This document shows positions 52,748 through 61,580 of a stretch of 64,000 nt of DNA, in pieces. The position numbers and the translations under genes are program-made. Under the pieces are notes generated by a model. That model was not told where the DNA came from, did not search any database, and saw only the letters and a program-made list of their open reading frames with translations. Source of the DNA: Paenalicyclobacillus ferrooxydans (GTDB taxonomy: Bacteria > Bacillota > Bacilli > Alicyclobacillales > Alicyclobacillaceae); contig NZ_LJCO01000079.1 in assembly GCF_001399675.1 (NCBI RefSeq), positions 122,326 to 186,325 of the forward strand, written 5' to 3'. The first letter of the stretch is position 1. Every line of letters begins with the position of its first letter.

Positions 52748-52830
52748 ATTGGACGATTCTTAGCCACTTGTCCCTAAAGGGGACAACCTCCCAGCCATAT
52801 CTTGAGAATAGGTGGGGGAGTGGTGCGAAG

Positions 52831-53406
52831 ATGATGTCGGTCATGCTCAGCATCTTAGTTGGGATCGGATCCAACTTTGACAACTTCGCTTTTCAGTCCG
52901 CCCGTGATCAGCTAGAACGCCGTGCCCCGTGGGTATTTTATTATGCTGTAACAGCAATATCGGTGTTCTGTGTGATCATAGGTGGAATGACTGCGCTGCG
53001 TGTGTCGAGTATGATTCCCGGGCAGATGCGCTATGTTGTTGGAGCTGCAATCCTCGTCTGCGTCGGCAGTTGGAGTATGGTTCAGACGTGGCTTCCGTCT
53101 GCTTCTTGCGCGTCCACTGGTAGTCCATTGCGGCAAGTCGTTTTCTCATCCGGTGGCTTTCGTTTTGGACTGAATGAAATGATGTTCGTCGGGCTCGCCA
53201 ACGGCTTGACTGCATTAACCGTCGGCTTTGGGGTTGGGTTTGCAAACTTGAGCCTGACGACGAGTGCTTTGTCCGTCGGGCTCTGTAATTTCTCAGTCCT
53301 GACGATCCCGGTGTGGCTCGGCATGAGTCCTAGACCACGAAAGTGGGGAAAGCACGTAATTCTGGTTTGCAGTGTGCTCCTGATTGTGAGTGCGCTTCAA
53401 TTGTGA
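52831..53406 (+). CDS. MntP/YtaF-like membrane protein
   Basis: 191 residues, six hydrophobic segments. The first helix has LVGIGSNFDNFAFQSA and the fourth has GLANGLTALTVGFGVGF, resembling the paired Asp-containing helices of the MntP manganese exporter and the sporulation protein YtaF. A cation role is inferred. ATG 52831 has GGGGGAG upstream. It lies between the two crcB genes and overlaps the second by 114 bp at its 3' end. Confidence 0.75.
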   Translation: MMSVMLSILVGIGSNFDNFAFQSARDQLERRAPWVFYYAVTAISVFCVIIGGMTALRVSSMIPGQMRYVVGAAILVCVGSWSMVQTWLPSASCASTGSPLRQVVFSSGGFRFGLNEMMFVGLANGLTALTVGFGVGFANLSLTTSALSVGLCNFSVLTIPVWLGMSPRPRKWGKHVILVCSVLLIVSALQL

Positions 53407-53754
53407 CGGGTTTATGATCCACTTCACGGTGTGTTCTCCAAGCCAGTACAAGCTCAGACCTCCTACAACCCCGCAGACAGTGAATAGTGCGACAGCCCAC
53501 ACCCCGTAGGAAAGCAGCTGCTCTGAATCCTGAACAAATGATGAGAATGTGGTGAAGCATCCTAACAATCCGATGATGACTCCATCTCGAATCCAGGGCG
53601 CTGCAGGTTTGTGAATGACGAGTTCACCAATGACGCCGAGGAGGAACGAACCGATGAGATTGACTGCGATGGTGCCAAACAGCCCGATGCCCTCCAGGGC
53701 GAACCGGGCAATACCGCCGACAGCACCGAGAATCAAGATAGCTGCGATGTTCAT
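53293..53754 (-). CDS. crcB: Fluoride channel subunit CrcB/Fluc (second copy)
   Basis: 153 residues; CrcB motifs GAVGGIARFAL, GTIAVNLIGSFLLGVI and GLLGCFTTFSSF. The first ~115 residues are the channel; the last ~40 are a polar, basic tail longer than usual, which results from the frame running into the opposite-strand gene. GGAGG precedes ATG 53754. A fluoride riboswitch lies upstream. Confidence 0.88.
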   Translation of the reverse strand: MNIAAILILGAVGGIARFALEGIGLFGTIAVNLIGSFLLGVIGELVIHKPAAPWIRDGVIIGLLGCFTTFSSFVQDSEQLLSYGVWAVALFTVCGVVGGLSLYWLGEHTVKWIINPSQLKRTHNQEHTANQNYVLSPLSWSRTHAEPHRDRQD

Positions 53755-53782
53755 CCATCATCCTCCTTTACGTCTCAACAAC

Positions 53783-53823
53783 AAAAAATGGCCACTGCGA
53801 ACGACAAACTCCGCAGTAGCCAT
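53783..53823 (-). terminator. Expression-platform terminator of the fluoride riboswitch
   Basis: On the minus strand ATGGCTACTGCG pairs with CGCAGTGGCCAT around a 12-nt loop and is followed by TTTTTT. The 5' arm includes the GGCUA stretch needed for the aptamer pseudoknot, so fluoride binding and termination exclude each other: bound aptamer favours readthrough into crcB. Confidence 0.8.
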
Positions 53824-53860
53824 TATCCCGTCGGATGTTATGGTGAGCTACATCACCGAT
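53811..53860 (-). promoter_or_regulatory. Fluoride riboswitch (crcB motif)
   Basis: The minus-strand RNA reads GGUGAUGUAGCUCACC, AUAA, CAUCC-GACG-GGAU and AAUGGCUACUG. This matches the fluoride aptamer: GGnGAUG...CnCC stem, AUAA, second short hairpin, and a loop segment (GUAGC) that can pair with GCUAC downstream to form the pseudoknot. It is about 60 nt upstream of the crcB ATG. Confidence 0.85.
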
Positions 53861-53959
53861 TCAGTTACCGTATCCTATTCACGCAGCCTCTAATGTACCA
53901 CGACAAGTGCCCAACTCTCAGCCAGACGCGTACGGAGTTGGGTTATCCCAGTCAATGAC

Positions 53960-54002
53960 TGCACATCTCATGCCTGCTCTCATGCGTGCACATCTCATGC
54001 CT
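53960..54002. repeat. 16-bp direct repeat at the hemY stop
   Basis: TGCACATCTCATGCCT occurs at 53960-53975 and 53987-54002; the second copy overlaps the end of the heme gene. Probably a small local duplication. Confidence 0.6.
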
Positions 54003-55404
54003 TGACCCAGGCAGCAGTCTTCTCTGCAGCCAAGAGGCCGCTTTGAACGCATTCGGGTACGGTGATTCCGTGATAAGCTGCGCCCGCCAGAAACACTCCT
54101 GGTGCATCCACTTTGAGGTGCTCTTCGACTTCCGCTACGAGTGCGAGGTGTCCGACCTCATACTGTGGAATCCCCTTTTCCCACCGTGTCAGTTTTCGGA
54201 ACCATGGTTTGGCAGAGATGCCGAGTATGCGCTGAACGTTGTCCTCAATGCTTGCCAGAAGGTTGGTATCTTCCATACCCAGCCAATCTTGTTGACCGCG
54301 GCGCCCGACGTCGACACGCACGATGATCCGTTCATCACGGGTCAGATGCGGCCATCTGCGAGATGTGACCGTGATCTTGGTCACGTAGGCCGAAGCTGAT
54401 GGGGGAACGAATACCTCTGTGCCTGGAAACCCCATCACTGTCTCAGCAGGATACCCAAGCAATACCGTTCCCGTCGAGACGTATCGAATGGCGCTCAGCT
54501 TTGCCGCTTTGGCAGATAGTGAGCACAATAGTTGCCCTGCAACGGGGGCGGGGGCAGCAACAACGACAGCATCGGCCAGGATGACCTCGGTGGTGTCCCT
54601 AACGCTTGTTTCAACCGTGTATTGACCGTTCTCAAAGCGTTGAATTTTGGTCACGGGACTGTCTGTGCGTATATCGGCGAAGTCCCGAAGTTCATCGAAC
54701 AACCGCTCGGTGACGGTTTGCATGCCGTTTCTGAGTGTTAAAAGATGGCGCTGAAAGCGGTCTTTAAACTCTGTTTGCCTGGCGCCGTGAAGTACACTCC
54801 GATACCGAGTTTCCAACTGTGAAAGTTCTGGATAGGTTGCGGATAGGCCAAGGTCATCCAGGTTTGCCGCAAAGGCAGCCGACAGCAAGGGTTCGCAGAC
54901 TTCAGTGGTCCACTCATCTCCGAGTCGACGGCGAAGGAACGCGCCGAGTGATGGTTCAGGATCGTCTGTACTCTCGTGATTCGATCTCGGGGCAAGGTAG
55001 TCCAACATGACTCTCCACTTACCTTTCGGAGAGACAAGGGGCGTGCGCCAAACCACTCTCCAATCAGCAGGAATCCCGAAATACAAAGGAGCGGGTACAG
55101 GTACGGGTCGCTTCTCCGAGAGAATATAAGAATGCTCGGCATCAGCAGGGCTTGGGACAATTTCAGCCTGCACCCCGAGGTTACGAATTAGATCATGCGC
55201 AGCCATGTGTTCGACGACCGAGTCTGCACCGAGTTCCAATACCAGATTGTCTTCCCGATACGTCAGGATCTTTCCACCAACACGAGAACTGCCTTCCAGC
55301 AGGATACATTCCACAGCCCCGCGTTCAAACAGTTGTTTCATGTGGTAAGCCGCGGTCAGTCCTGTTATGCCGCCGCCAACGATGACGACCCGTGGGCGCT
55401 TCAC
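53995..55404 (-). CDS. hemY: Coproporphyrinogen III oxidase (HemY/CgoX)
   Basis: 469 residues. FAD-binding Rossmann motif VVIVGGGITGLTAAYHM at the N-terminus, EGSSRVGGKILTY, LGADSVV, and the C-terminal FAD site VFLAGAAYHGITVPECVQSG. In Gram-positives this enzyme oxidises coproporphyrinogen III to coproporphyrin III. Its ATG overlaps the hemH stop by 4 bp. Third gene of hemEHY. Confidence 0.93.
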   Translation of the reverse strand: MKRPRVVIVGGGITGLTAAYHMKQLFERGAVECILLEGSSRVGGKILTYREDNLVLELGADSVVEHMAAHDLIRNLGVQAEIVPSPADAEHSYILSEKRPVPVPAPLYFGIPADWRVVWRTPLVSPKGKWRVMLDYLAPRSNHESTDDPEPSLGAFLRRRLGDEWTTEVCEPLLSAAFAANLDDLGLSATYPELSQLETRYRSVLHGARQTEFKDRFQRHLLTLRNGMQTVTERLFDELRDFADIRTDSPVTKIQRFENGQYTVETSVRDTTEVILADAVVVAAPAPVAGQLLCSLSAKAAKLSAIRYVSTGTVLLGYPAETVMGFPGTEVFVPPSASAYVTKITVTSRRWPHLTRDERIIVRVDVGRRGQQDWLGMEDTNLLASIEDNVQRILGISAKPWFRKLTRWEKGIPQYEVGHLALVAEVEEHLKVDAPGVFLAGAAYHGITVPECVQSGLLAAEKTAAWVKA

Positions 55405-56351
55405 TGTCCGATACCCGGAATATCCTTCGCGCGGTTGAGAACGACATCACTTAACAGATCGAGAAAACGAGGGTCCGCGTTCAGCGATGCCGTCCGCTCA
55501 AGATGCATACCGAGTGACTTTGCTAATCCCTGGCATTCAATGTCCACGTCGTACAAGACTTCAAGATGGTCGGACACGAATCCGGTTGGGCAGATGACTA
55601 CATCATTCTCACCCGCTTCATGAAGTTCTCGCAGAACGTCAAGAACATCCGGACCGAGCCACTTCTCTTCTGTTCGACCGGCACTCTGCCACCCAAAAGA
55701 GTAGTTCGTTAAACCAAGTGCAGCGGCGACAGCGTCTCCCGTCTCGCGAAGTTGTGTGGGATAGGGATCGCCAACCTGTAAAATTCTCTCTGGCAGGCTA
55801 TGGGCGGTAAACAACACGCGAACAGCATCTTTGGATGGAAATAGCTTTAGGGCTTCAGCAACACGATCCGACAGTAGTTCAATGAACTTTGGCTCCAGGT
55901 GCCAACTGTCCACGTGAACGAAGTCGGGGTGACCAAGTTCTGTTGCTTTTTCATTGGCGGCCTTTTGGTAGTTCGCCACACTCATCGTCGAATAGTGTGG
56001 TGCAAGGACCAAGGTCACAGCATGCGAAACCCCATCCTGCGCCATGTCAGCAACAGCATCAGCGATAAACGGCGCATTGTGTTTCATACCAAGGTATACC
56101 TTGAAGCTACCTTGGTTTGACTTGTTGAGTCGTTCTTCAATGCCCTCTGCTTGTGCCCGGGTGATCTCGTTAAGAGGGGACACCCCGCCAATAGCCTGAT
56201 ATCGGTCTATCAAGTTCTGCAGCAGTTCCGGGCTTGGTGCGCGACCGCGGCGGATATGCGTGTAATACGCTTCAACTTCTTCCAGACTTCTTGGGGTACC
56301 ATAAGCCATCACGAGCACCCCGATTGGCGGTGTTTGCAGCGGTGTTTGCAT
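55401..56351 (-). CDS. hemH: Coproporphyrin III ferrochelatase (HemH/CpfC)
   Basis: 316 residues. VLVMAYGTPRSLEEVEAYY, RYQAIGGVSPLNEITRAQAE, and the metal-site LFTAHSLPERIL with the catalytic His; late ENDVVICPTGFVSDHLEVLYDVD. In the coproporphyrin-dependent pathway it inserts Fe2+ into coproporphyrin III. GAAAGGAG precedes ATG; 21 bp after hemE. Confidence 0.95.
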   Translation of the reverse strand: MQTPLQTPPIGVLVMAYGTPRSLEEVEAYYTHIRRGRAPSPELLQNLIDRYQAIGGVSPLNEITRAQAEGIEERLNKSNQGSFKVYLGMKHNAPFIADAVADMAQDGVSHAVTLVLAPHYSTMSVANYQKAANEKATELGHPDFVHVDSWHLEPKFIELLSDRVAEALKLFPSKDAVRVLFTAHSLPERILQVGDPYPTQLRETGDAVAAALGLTNYSFGWQSAGRTEEKWLGPDVLDVLRELHEAGENDVVICPTGFVSDHLEVLYDVDIECQGLAKSLGMHLERTASLNADPRFLDLLSDVVLNRAKDIPGIGQ

Positions 56352-56372
56352 AGGAACAGCTCCTTTCTTAAC

Positions 56373-57425
56373 TCAAGAGCGGCGTAACTTGTCACTTGTG
56401 TAGTTGTGAATGAATTCGGTCAACCTTTGCAAAGTCTCAACGGCAACAGGTGGGTCGTTATGTGTCACACCATGGCCAAGGTTGAAGATGAATCCAGGCT
56501 TGTCCATTGATTCATCGAGAATTTCACGGGTTCTGCGCTCCAAGGCTTCCCAAGGTGCAAAAAGGAGAATCGGATCGAGGTTGCCTTGAACAGGAAATTC
56601 ATAGCCGATCCGTTCCCTCGCACTCCGAATGGGGACGCGCCAATCTACTCCGATGACCGTTGCGCCGGTCTCTGCAAACGACGTCAATAATTCGCCGGTC
56701 TGAACCCCGAAGTAAATCAGCGGCACACCGGTGTCTTTCAGTGCACTGAAGATGTCTTTCATTGTTGGCAGAATGTATTCCCGGTAATCCGCGACGGACA
56801 GGTTTCCAACCCAACTGTCGAATAACTGAATTGCAGCGGCACCAGCGGCCACTTGTGCCTTGGCGTAACGAACAATCATCGCACCCAGCTTGTCGAGCAA
56901 GGACTTCCATAAGGTCTTGTCGCTCCACATCAGTTGCTTTGTCCGAATGTAATTTCGCGATGGCCGTCCTTCAATCATGTAGCTGGCTAAGGTAAATGGA
57001 GCGCCTGTAAAGCCAATCAAAGGAACCGTCAGGTCGTTCTTCAGTAGCTCAATGCTGCGAAGGACGTGGGGGAGTTTCTCCTCCGGGTCGAAAACCTGCA
57101 ACCTGTCAATGTCAGCCTTCGAACGGACTGGATTTGCAATCAGGGGTCCAACACTTTCCTTAATTTCAAAGTCTAATCCCATTGCACCAATGGGAATCAT
57201 GATGTCGGAAAACAGAATTGCCGCGTCAACGCCGAGCTGCGTAACCGGCAGTTTTGTCACCTCATAACAAAGTTCTGGTTGGCGGCAGATCTCGACCAAT
57301 GTATATTTTTCTCGAATCGCCCTGTATTCAGGCTGATATCGGCCGGCTTGGCGCATGTACCAGACGGGGATATGAGGGACGGGTTGCCTTGCACAGGCTT
57401 GTAAGAACGTACTCTCGAAAGGCAT
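56373..57425 (-). CDS. hemE: Uroporphyrinogen decarboxylase
   Basis: 350 residues. PVPHIPVWYMRQAGRYQPEYR (substrate-binding Arg), LFSDIMIPIGAMGLDFE, and IGVDWRVPI plus FNLGHGVTHNDPP at the end are typical. It converts uroporphyrinogen III to coproporphyrinogen III. ATG 57425 is chosen for its AAGGAG site; an in-frame ATG at 57458 has none. Confidence 0.96.
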   Translation of the reverse strand: MPFESTFLQACARQPVPHIPVWYMRQAGRYQPEYRAIREKYTLVEICRQPELCYEVTKLPVTQLGVDAAILFSDIMIPIGAMGLDFEIKESVGPLIANPVRSKADIDRLQVFDPEEKLPHVLRSIELLKNDLTVPLIGFTGAPFTLASYMIEGRPSRNYIRTKQLMWSDKTLWKSLLDKLGAMIVRYAKAQVAAGAAAIQLFDSWVGNLSVADYREYILPTMKDIFSALKDTGVPLIYFGVQTGELLTSFAETGATVIGVDWRVPIRSARERIGYEFPVQGNLDPILLFAPWEALERRTREILDESMDKPGFIFNLGHGVTHNDPPVAVETLQRLTEFIHNYTSDKLRRS

Positions 57426-57627
57426 GTTTGGCTCCTTTGCGTGCCCCGTGGGACACAAAGTCTCACTTCAAGTTATAAACGTACTACAGAGTTCGACGCA
57501 ACTATCTGAATGAACTAGTTTTGCACAACCACTCGACGGCAATCCAGTACAAACACGAAAGTCGGCGGACTACAGGCAGAAAATGTCGGTACGGTGGCAG
57601 GACAGATCCCTAATGTCCACCGGCGTG

Positions 57628-57658
57628 TTGTCAATCATTTTGCAGAAAGTGTTATAAT
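57628..57658 (+). promoter_or_regulatory. Promoter of the bacilliredoxin gene
   Basis: TTGTCA (57628-57633), 19 bp, TATAAT (57653-57658, perfect). The start codon lies 34 bp further on. Confidence 0.6.
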
Positions 57659-57691
57659 GAAGGAGAAAGTCTAAGTATGAGGGGGATGGCA

Positions 57692-58120
57692 ATGAGCCTC
57701 GAACTGGATTTCTATGCAATGATGATTCAGCCAATGCGTGATGAGTTGACGCAGATTGGCTTTCAAGAGTTGAAAACCCCTGAAGAAGTTGACACCGTAA
57801 TGAATGACAAGGAAGGTACAACTTTGGTGGTCGTCAACTCTGTCTGTGGTTGTGCGGGCGGGATTGCACGCCCAGGCATCGCGATGTCACTTGAGACCGA
57901 CAAACGCCCGAACCGTTTGGTGAGCGTGTTTGCAGGCCAGGACAAAGACGCAACGTCACGTGCGCGGGAGTACTTCGAAAATAACCCGCCTTCTTCGCCG
58001 TCTGTCTGGTTGTTTAAAGACGGTAAGCTGGTCAGCCAGCTTCACCGCAGTGACATTGAGGGCACGAGTGCCGCTCATGTGGCCGGTCGCCTGAAGGAAA
58101 TGTACAACGCCTACTGCTAA
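57692..58120 (+). CDS. Bacilliredoxin BrxA/BrxB
   Basis: 142 residues. The active site CGC appears as NSVCGCAGGIARPG (Cys52 and Cys54), with the thioredoxin-like strand SVWLFKDGKLVSQLHRSDIEG near the end. These YphP/YqiW proteins remove bacillithiol from mixed disulfides. ATG 57692 follows GAGGGGG; ATG 57677 in frame is an alternative. Confidence 0.93.
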   Translation: MSLELDFYAMMIQPMRDELTQIGFQELKTPEEVDTVMNDKEGTTLVVVNSVCGCAGGIARPGIAMSLETDKRPNRLVSVFAGQDKDATSRAREYFENNPPSSPSVWLFKDGKLVSQLHRSDIEGTSAAHVAGRLKEMYNAYC

Positions 58121-58216
58121 GCTTCCAGTCGCAAGACACGCCTAACGATTACTCGCTTGTAAGACAGGTGTTGGGGTGGCTTGGGTACCCTGGGGCAGGC
58201 TCAAATGTATTAGAAG

Positions 58217-58254
58217 AGAGGGTATATCCCGTGATTCGGGTGTATCCTCTTTTT
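58217..58254 (+). terminator. Terminator between brx and the FAH gene
   Basis: AGAGGGTATA ... TATCCTCT stem continued by CCCG/CGGG, 5-6 nt loop, followed by TTTT. Confidence 0.8.
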
Positions 58255-58349
58255 GTTGTTGGGTCGATACTCTTCGGATTACACGCGGAATTCAAACAGG
58301 GCTGTGCTAGAATAGGAGAAAGTTGTCGATTTACAGGAGGAGTGCGCAC

Positions 58350-59018
58350 ATGGCTGCCGTTGAAGAAAAAGTATGGCTGCATGTTGATGAAGCGATCGAA
58401 CAGGTTCGAAACGTGTACTGTGTAGGGCGGAACTATCGCGATCATGCGACAGAGTTAGGCAATGCAGTGCCGAGTGAACCGATGTTGTTCGGCAAGTGGA
58501 CACATGCGTTGACACCATGTCAGGGAACCCTTCAGTTGCCTGGTAAGCGCAGTAATATTCATCATGAACTTGAAATTGTGTTGTGGTTTGACCGTACGTA
58601 CGAGCCCGGTATGGGCCTAAAAGAGGCAGTGGCGGGCGTGGCGCTCGGCATAGATCTGACCGATCGTGACGCACAGAATCGGCTGAAAGCGGCTGGACAG
58701 CCCTGGGAATATGCGAAGTCGTTTCCGAAGTCGGGTGTTTTGACTGATTTTTACCGTGTGCTTGATTTTGATGCACTTGTGACGACACCTTTTTCCATGA
58801 TGATTGGAGACCGGGTTGTCCAGCATGGTCAGGCTGCTGACATGGTATTCCCATTCGATACCTTGGTAGAGTATGTCGGTCGGGAGTTCGGGTTCCAGGC
58901 TGGCGATATCCTTTACACCGGTACGCCTGCAGGCGTCGGGCCACTGTCAGATGGAGACCAACTGACGCTGAAGTTTGGAGACCGGATTTGGGGTGCTTGT
59001 TCGGTCGCACTGGACTAG
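58350..59018 (+). CDS. Fumarylacetoacetate-hydrolase-family protein
   Basis: 222 residues. FAH fold signatures: VYCVGRNYRDHATELGN, the metal glutamates in HHELEIVLWFD, GIDLTDRDAQN, and the closing GDILYTGTPAGVGPL. Bacterial members act as acylpyruvases or oxaloacetate decarboxylases; which cannot be told. ATG 58350 has AGGAGG upstream. Confidence 0.92.
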   Translation: MAAVEEKVWLHVDEAIEQVRNVYCVGRNYRDHATELGNAVPSEPMLFGKWTHALTPCQGTLQLPGKRSNIHHELEIVLWFDRTYEPGMGLKEAVAGVALGIDLTDRDAQNRLKAAGQPWEYAKSFPKSGVLTDFYRVLDFDALVTTPFSMMIGDRVVQHGQAADMVFPFDTLVEYVGREFGFQAGDILYTGTPAGVGPLSDGDQLTLKFGDRIWGACSVALD

Positions 59019-59075
59019 GCTTTGTTCTCGGGAGTTACGATGTTCGCTTCACAGAGGCTCGTTCGGGCGGTGCTT

Positions 59076-59108
59076 GGTTGAATGAAGGTTGAATGAAGGT
59101 TGAATGAA
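59076..59108. repeat. Three tandem 11-bp repeats upstream of the DtxR-type gene
   Basis: GGTTGAATGAA occurs three times head to tail, followed at 59110-59150 by two GGTTTGAAG copies. They lie 53 bp before the start codon and could be a binding-site cluster or a replication-slippage tract. Confidence 0.6.
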
Positions 59109-59160
59109 GCTTGGTTTGAAGTGTTTTTAAGAAGCACGGTTTGAAGGAAGGGAGTCAAGA

Positions 59161-59844
59161 ATGCCAAGGACGCATGGGGTTGAGCAGTACCTTGAAGCCA
59201 TTTACATATTGACTGGTGAAGGCGTTACCGTACTCGGTTCGGTCCTCGCGGACTATTTGAATGTGTCGAGACCGACGATTACACAGACAGTTCAACGTCT
59301 GTCCAATGCGGGCCTGGTCACAATGGGGGCTGGCAAAGAAATTTCGCTTACGGATGAAGGGCTCGACAAAGCGGAGACGGTAGTACGTCGACACCGTTTA
59401 CTTGAGCGCTGGTTAAGTGATGAACTGGGTCTCGACTGGGCGGATGCCCACGTAGAGGCGGGGCGGCTTGAGCACGCCATTTCACCGCTCGTCGAGCAGC
59501 GCCTGTACGAAAGGCTTGGACACCCTTTGACGTGCCCGCACGGGAACCTGATTCCTGGGACGGGTTCTCGGCAACCGCATGGCATGCGCCTGACGGATGT
59601 GGTTCCCCCGGCGCAGGTTGAGATTATTCGCATTTTTGAGCATGCGGAAGAAGACCTTGGTTTGTTGCGTTTTCTCCATCAAGCAGGGTTGATTCCTGGT
59701 GCCCAGGTTAACGTCAATCAAACCGAAAGTCGATATGAGGCTGGCGTGCCTGTGGAAGTGAACGGACAGGTCTATGCACTTGACCTCACGGTTGCGGAGC
59801 GGATCATTGTTCAACCTGCATCGGTAACGCAAAAGTCAGAGTAA
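59161..59844 (+). CDS. DtxR/MntR-family metal-dependent regulator
   Basis: 227 residues. N-terminal winged HTH (QYLEAIYILTGEG, LNVSRPTITQTVQRL), dimerisation and metal-site region with RRHRLLERWLSDELG, HVEAGRLEHAISP and CPHGNLIP, and a C-terminal SH3/FeoA-like domain. The three-domain layout is closer to DtxR/IdeR (Fe2+) than to the shorter MntR. It probably represses metal uptake genes not in this window. Confidence 0.88.
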   Translation: MPRTHGVEQYLEAIYILTGEGVTVLGSVLADYLNVSRPTITQTVQRLSNAGLVTMGAGKEISLTDEGLDKAETVVRRHRLLERWLSDELGLDWADAHVEAGRLEHAISPLVEQRLYERLGHPLTCPHGNLIPGTGSRQPHGMRLTDVVPPAQVEIIRIFEHAEEDLGLLRFLHQAGLIPGAQVNVNQTESRYEAGVPVEVNGQVYALDLTVAERIIVQPASVTQKSE

Positions 59845-59983
59845 AACCCACGGGTTGAACAAGACTCACATGAAGTTGAAGCCAAAGTAAAGCTCGCAGA
59901 TTGTCGTGGGGTTGGCGTTTACTTGGCATAAACCGGGGCCATTCTGCTAACTTTAGGTTGTGAAACCGTAAAGGAGTGTTCAA

Positions 59984-60862
59984 ATGGTCTCGGTGATGAA
60001 ATTACTGCACTTTGTGAGCCTGTTTATGCAGAGGGCCAGGCTCAAGTTGCTGTTCCTTGGCGTTACGATGCTCGCCGTCCCGGTTGCATCAACGGCCCCT
60101 GTATATGCTTCGGACCGCGTGTTTCTCAACGCAAAGTCTGCCATTGTGATGGATGCGGACACTCATCAGGTCATTTATGCCAAAAACCCCGATCTGCAGC
60201 TTTACCCTGCCAGCACGACAAAGTTGATGACGGCAATCCTGCTGGTGACGCATTTGAATCCAAAGGATCCAGTGTACATCAGCAAGGAAGCAGCCAGCCA
60301 ACCACGGGTTCGACTCGGTCTGAAAAGCGGGACCACGATCACCGCTGACGACGCACTCCGTGCGGTCATCATGAAGAGTGCAAACGATGTGGCCTATGCC
60401 GTTGCAGAGACTGTCGGGGGTTCCCAGCAGGGTTTCGCCCGGATGATGAACTTGAAGGCGCGGTTGCTCGGATGCACCCACACGAACTTCGTAACGCCAA
60501 ACGGTTTGCATGATGATGCGCACAAGACCACGTCACGCGACGTAGCCTTGATTTTAGCAGAGGCCGTAAAGTATCCAAGGATTGTCGCCGCGATGCAGAC
60601 GAAGGACTACAGTATTGCAGGCAAGCCGTTTCACAACGGCAACCGAATGCTTTATGTAACGAACACCACCTACGGCCAAACAATTGGCGGAAAAACGGGC
60701 TACACTTCAAAAGCCATGTACTGTCTTGCTTTTGCAGTCAAACAGCATGGACATACCCGGGTGTCGGTTGTCCTTGGAGCACCGAGAAAGAGTTTCATGT
60801 ACCGCGAGACACGGCGGTTGTTAGACTGGTCCTATCGTGATAAGGCTGTTCAGTTGGTGTAG
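59984..60862 (+). CDS. D-alanyl-D-alanine carboxypeptidase (DacF-like PBP5 family)
   Basis: 292 residues. Signal peptide (LFLGVTMLAVPVASTAPVYA, cleavage about residue 42). Penicillin-binding motifs: SxxK as S77TTK80, SxN as S132AN134 and KTG at 237-239. It trims the terminal D-Ala of peptidoglycan stems outside the membrane. It lacks the C-terminal beta domain and amphipathic anchor of longer PBP5 proteins. AAAGGAG precedes ATG. Confidence 0.92.
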   Translation: MVSVMKLLHFVSLFMQRARLKLLFLGVTMLAVPVASTAPVYASDRVFLNAKSAIVMDADTHQVIYAKNPDLQLYPASTTKLMTAILLVTHLNPKDPVYISKEAASQPRVRLGLKSGTTITADDALRAVIMKSANDVAYAVAETVGGSQQGFARMMNLKARLLGCTHTNFVTPNGLHDDAHKTTSRDVALILAEAVKYPRIVAAMQTKDYSIAGKPFHNGNRMLYVTNTTYGQTIGGKTGYTSKAMYCLAFAVKQHGHTRVSVVLGAPRKSFMYRETRRLLDWSYRDKAVQLV

Positions 60863-60912
60863 TGATTGACACGACTTGGGGCAGAGCGAACAGGGCGAAC
60901 TCCCACACATTC

Positions 60913-60961
60913 AAACAGGCCGTCACAGCATAACGTAGGTTAGGGCTGAGGCGGCCTGTTT
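60913..60961 (+). terminator. Terminator after the carboxypeptidase gene
   Basis: AAACAGGCCG and CGGCCTGTTT form a 10-bp stem with a 29-nt loop. Confidence 0.65.
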
Positions 60962-61029
60962 GATTCACCTGATACACGGATACCTTATGACTGTTCCGTG
61001 TTTCGGTGATAAGAAAGGGAGGATGCTCC

Positions 61030-61260
61030 GTGGGAAGGTCAGTTGCATTGGCATATGTGCTCTGGTTCTTTTTGGGGAGTCTCGGAATCCATCGAATGTA
61101 CTGTGGACGCGTGGGCAGCGGTGTGACAATGCTGGCGCTGACGATTATCGGCGGCATCACCTTTCCAATCCTCATTGGGCACATCCTGGTGTTCATTGTC
61201 GGAGTCTGGTGGCTTGTCGATTTGTTTTTGACTGCAGGCATGGCCCAGCGGGCCCGATGA
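61030..61260 (+). CDS. TM2-domain protein
   Basis: 76 residues. The TM2 domain is visible: ALAYVLWFFLGSLGIHRMYC with the conserved GxxGxHRxY, then VTMLALTIIGGI and a second helix ending VWWLVDLFL (W-D motif). Two membrane segments; function unknown. GTG 61030 has GGGAGG upstream. Confidence 0.88.
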   Translation: MGRSVALAYVLWFFLGSLGIHRMYCGRVGSGVTMLALTIIGGITFPILIGHILVFIVGVWWLVDLFLTAGMAQRAR

Positions 61261-61580
61261 TGAACAAGGTGGTGGAATCGATGATGAGCAAGGTGGAAGA
61301 AACATTGTTTCGGTGAGAGCAGATGATGGCGATGTCAGTGTGGAGATAAAGGAAGAGGATCTTGAAGGGAACGGAGATAGAGGGAACGGAGATGGAGGGA
61401 ACGGCCATATCGCGAAAGCAAGTTAAAGCAACCAACTTCTGAGGTTTGATCTGAAATCGATCCTCTGGTATCGTATCATTATTGTCTTCCTGTGACCGAT
61501 GACAGGTGAGGACTCGGGTCGTATTGCGGCCGAAGCCTTGTTGTTGGGCAGGTTTTTCTGTGTATATGGGAGGTTGTGCA
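61261..61580. other. Intergenic region with a short imperfect repeat
   Basis: A 14-15-bp unit built on GGGAACGGAGAT recurs two to three times at 61366-61405. No gene is supported in this 320-bp stretch. Confidence 0.45.
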
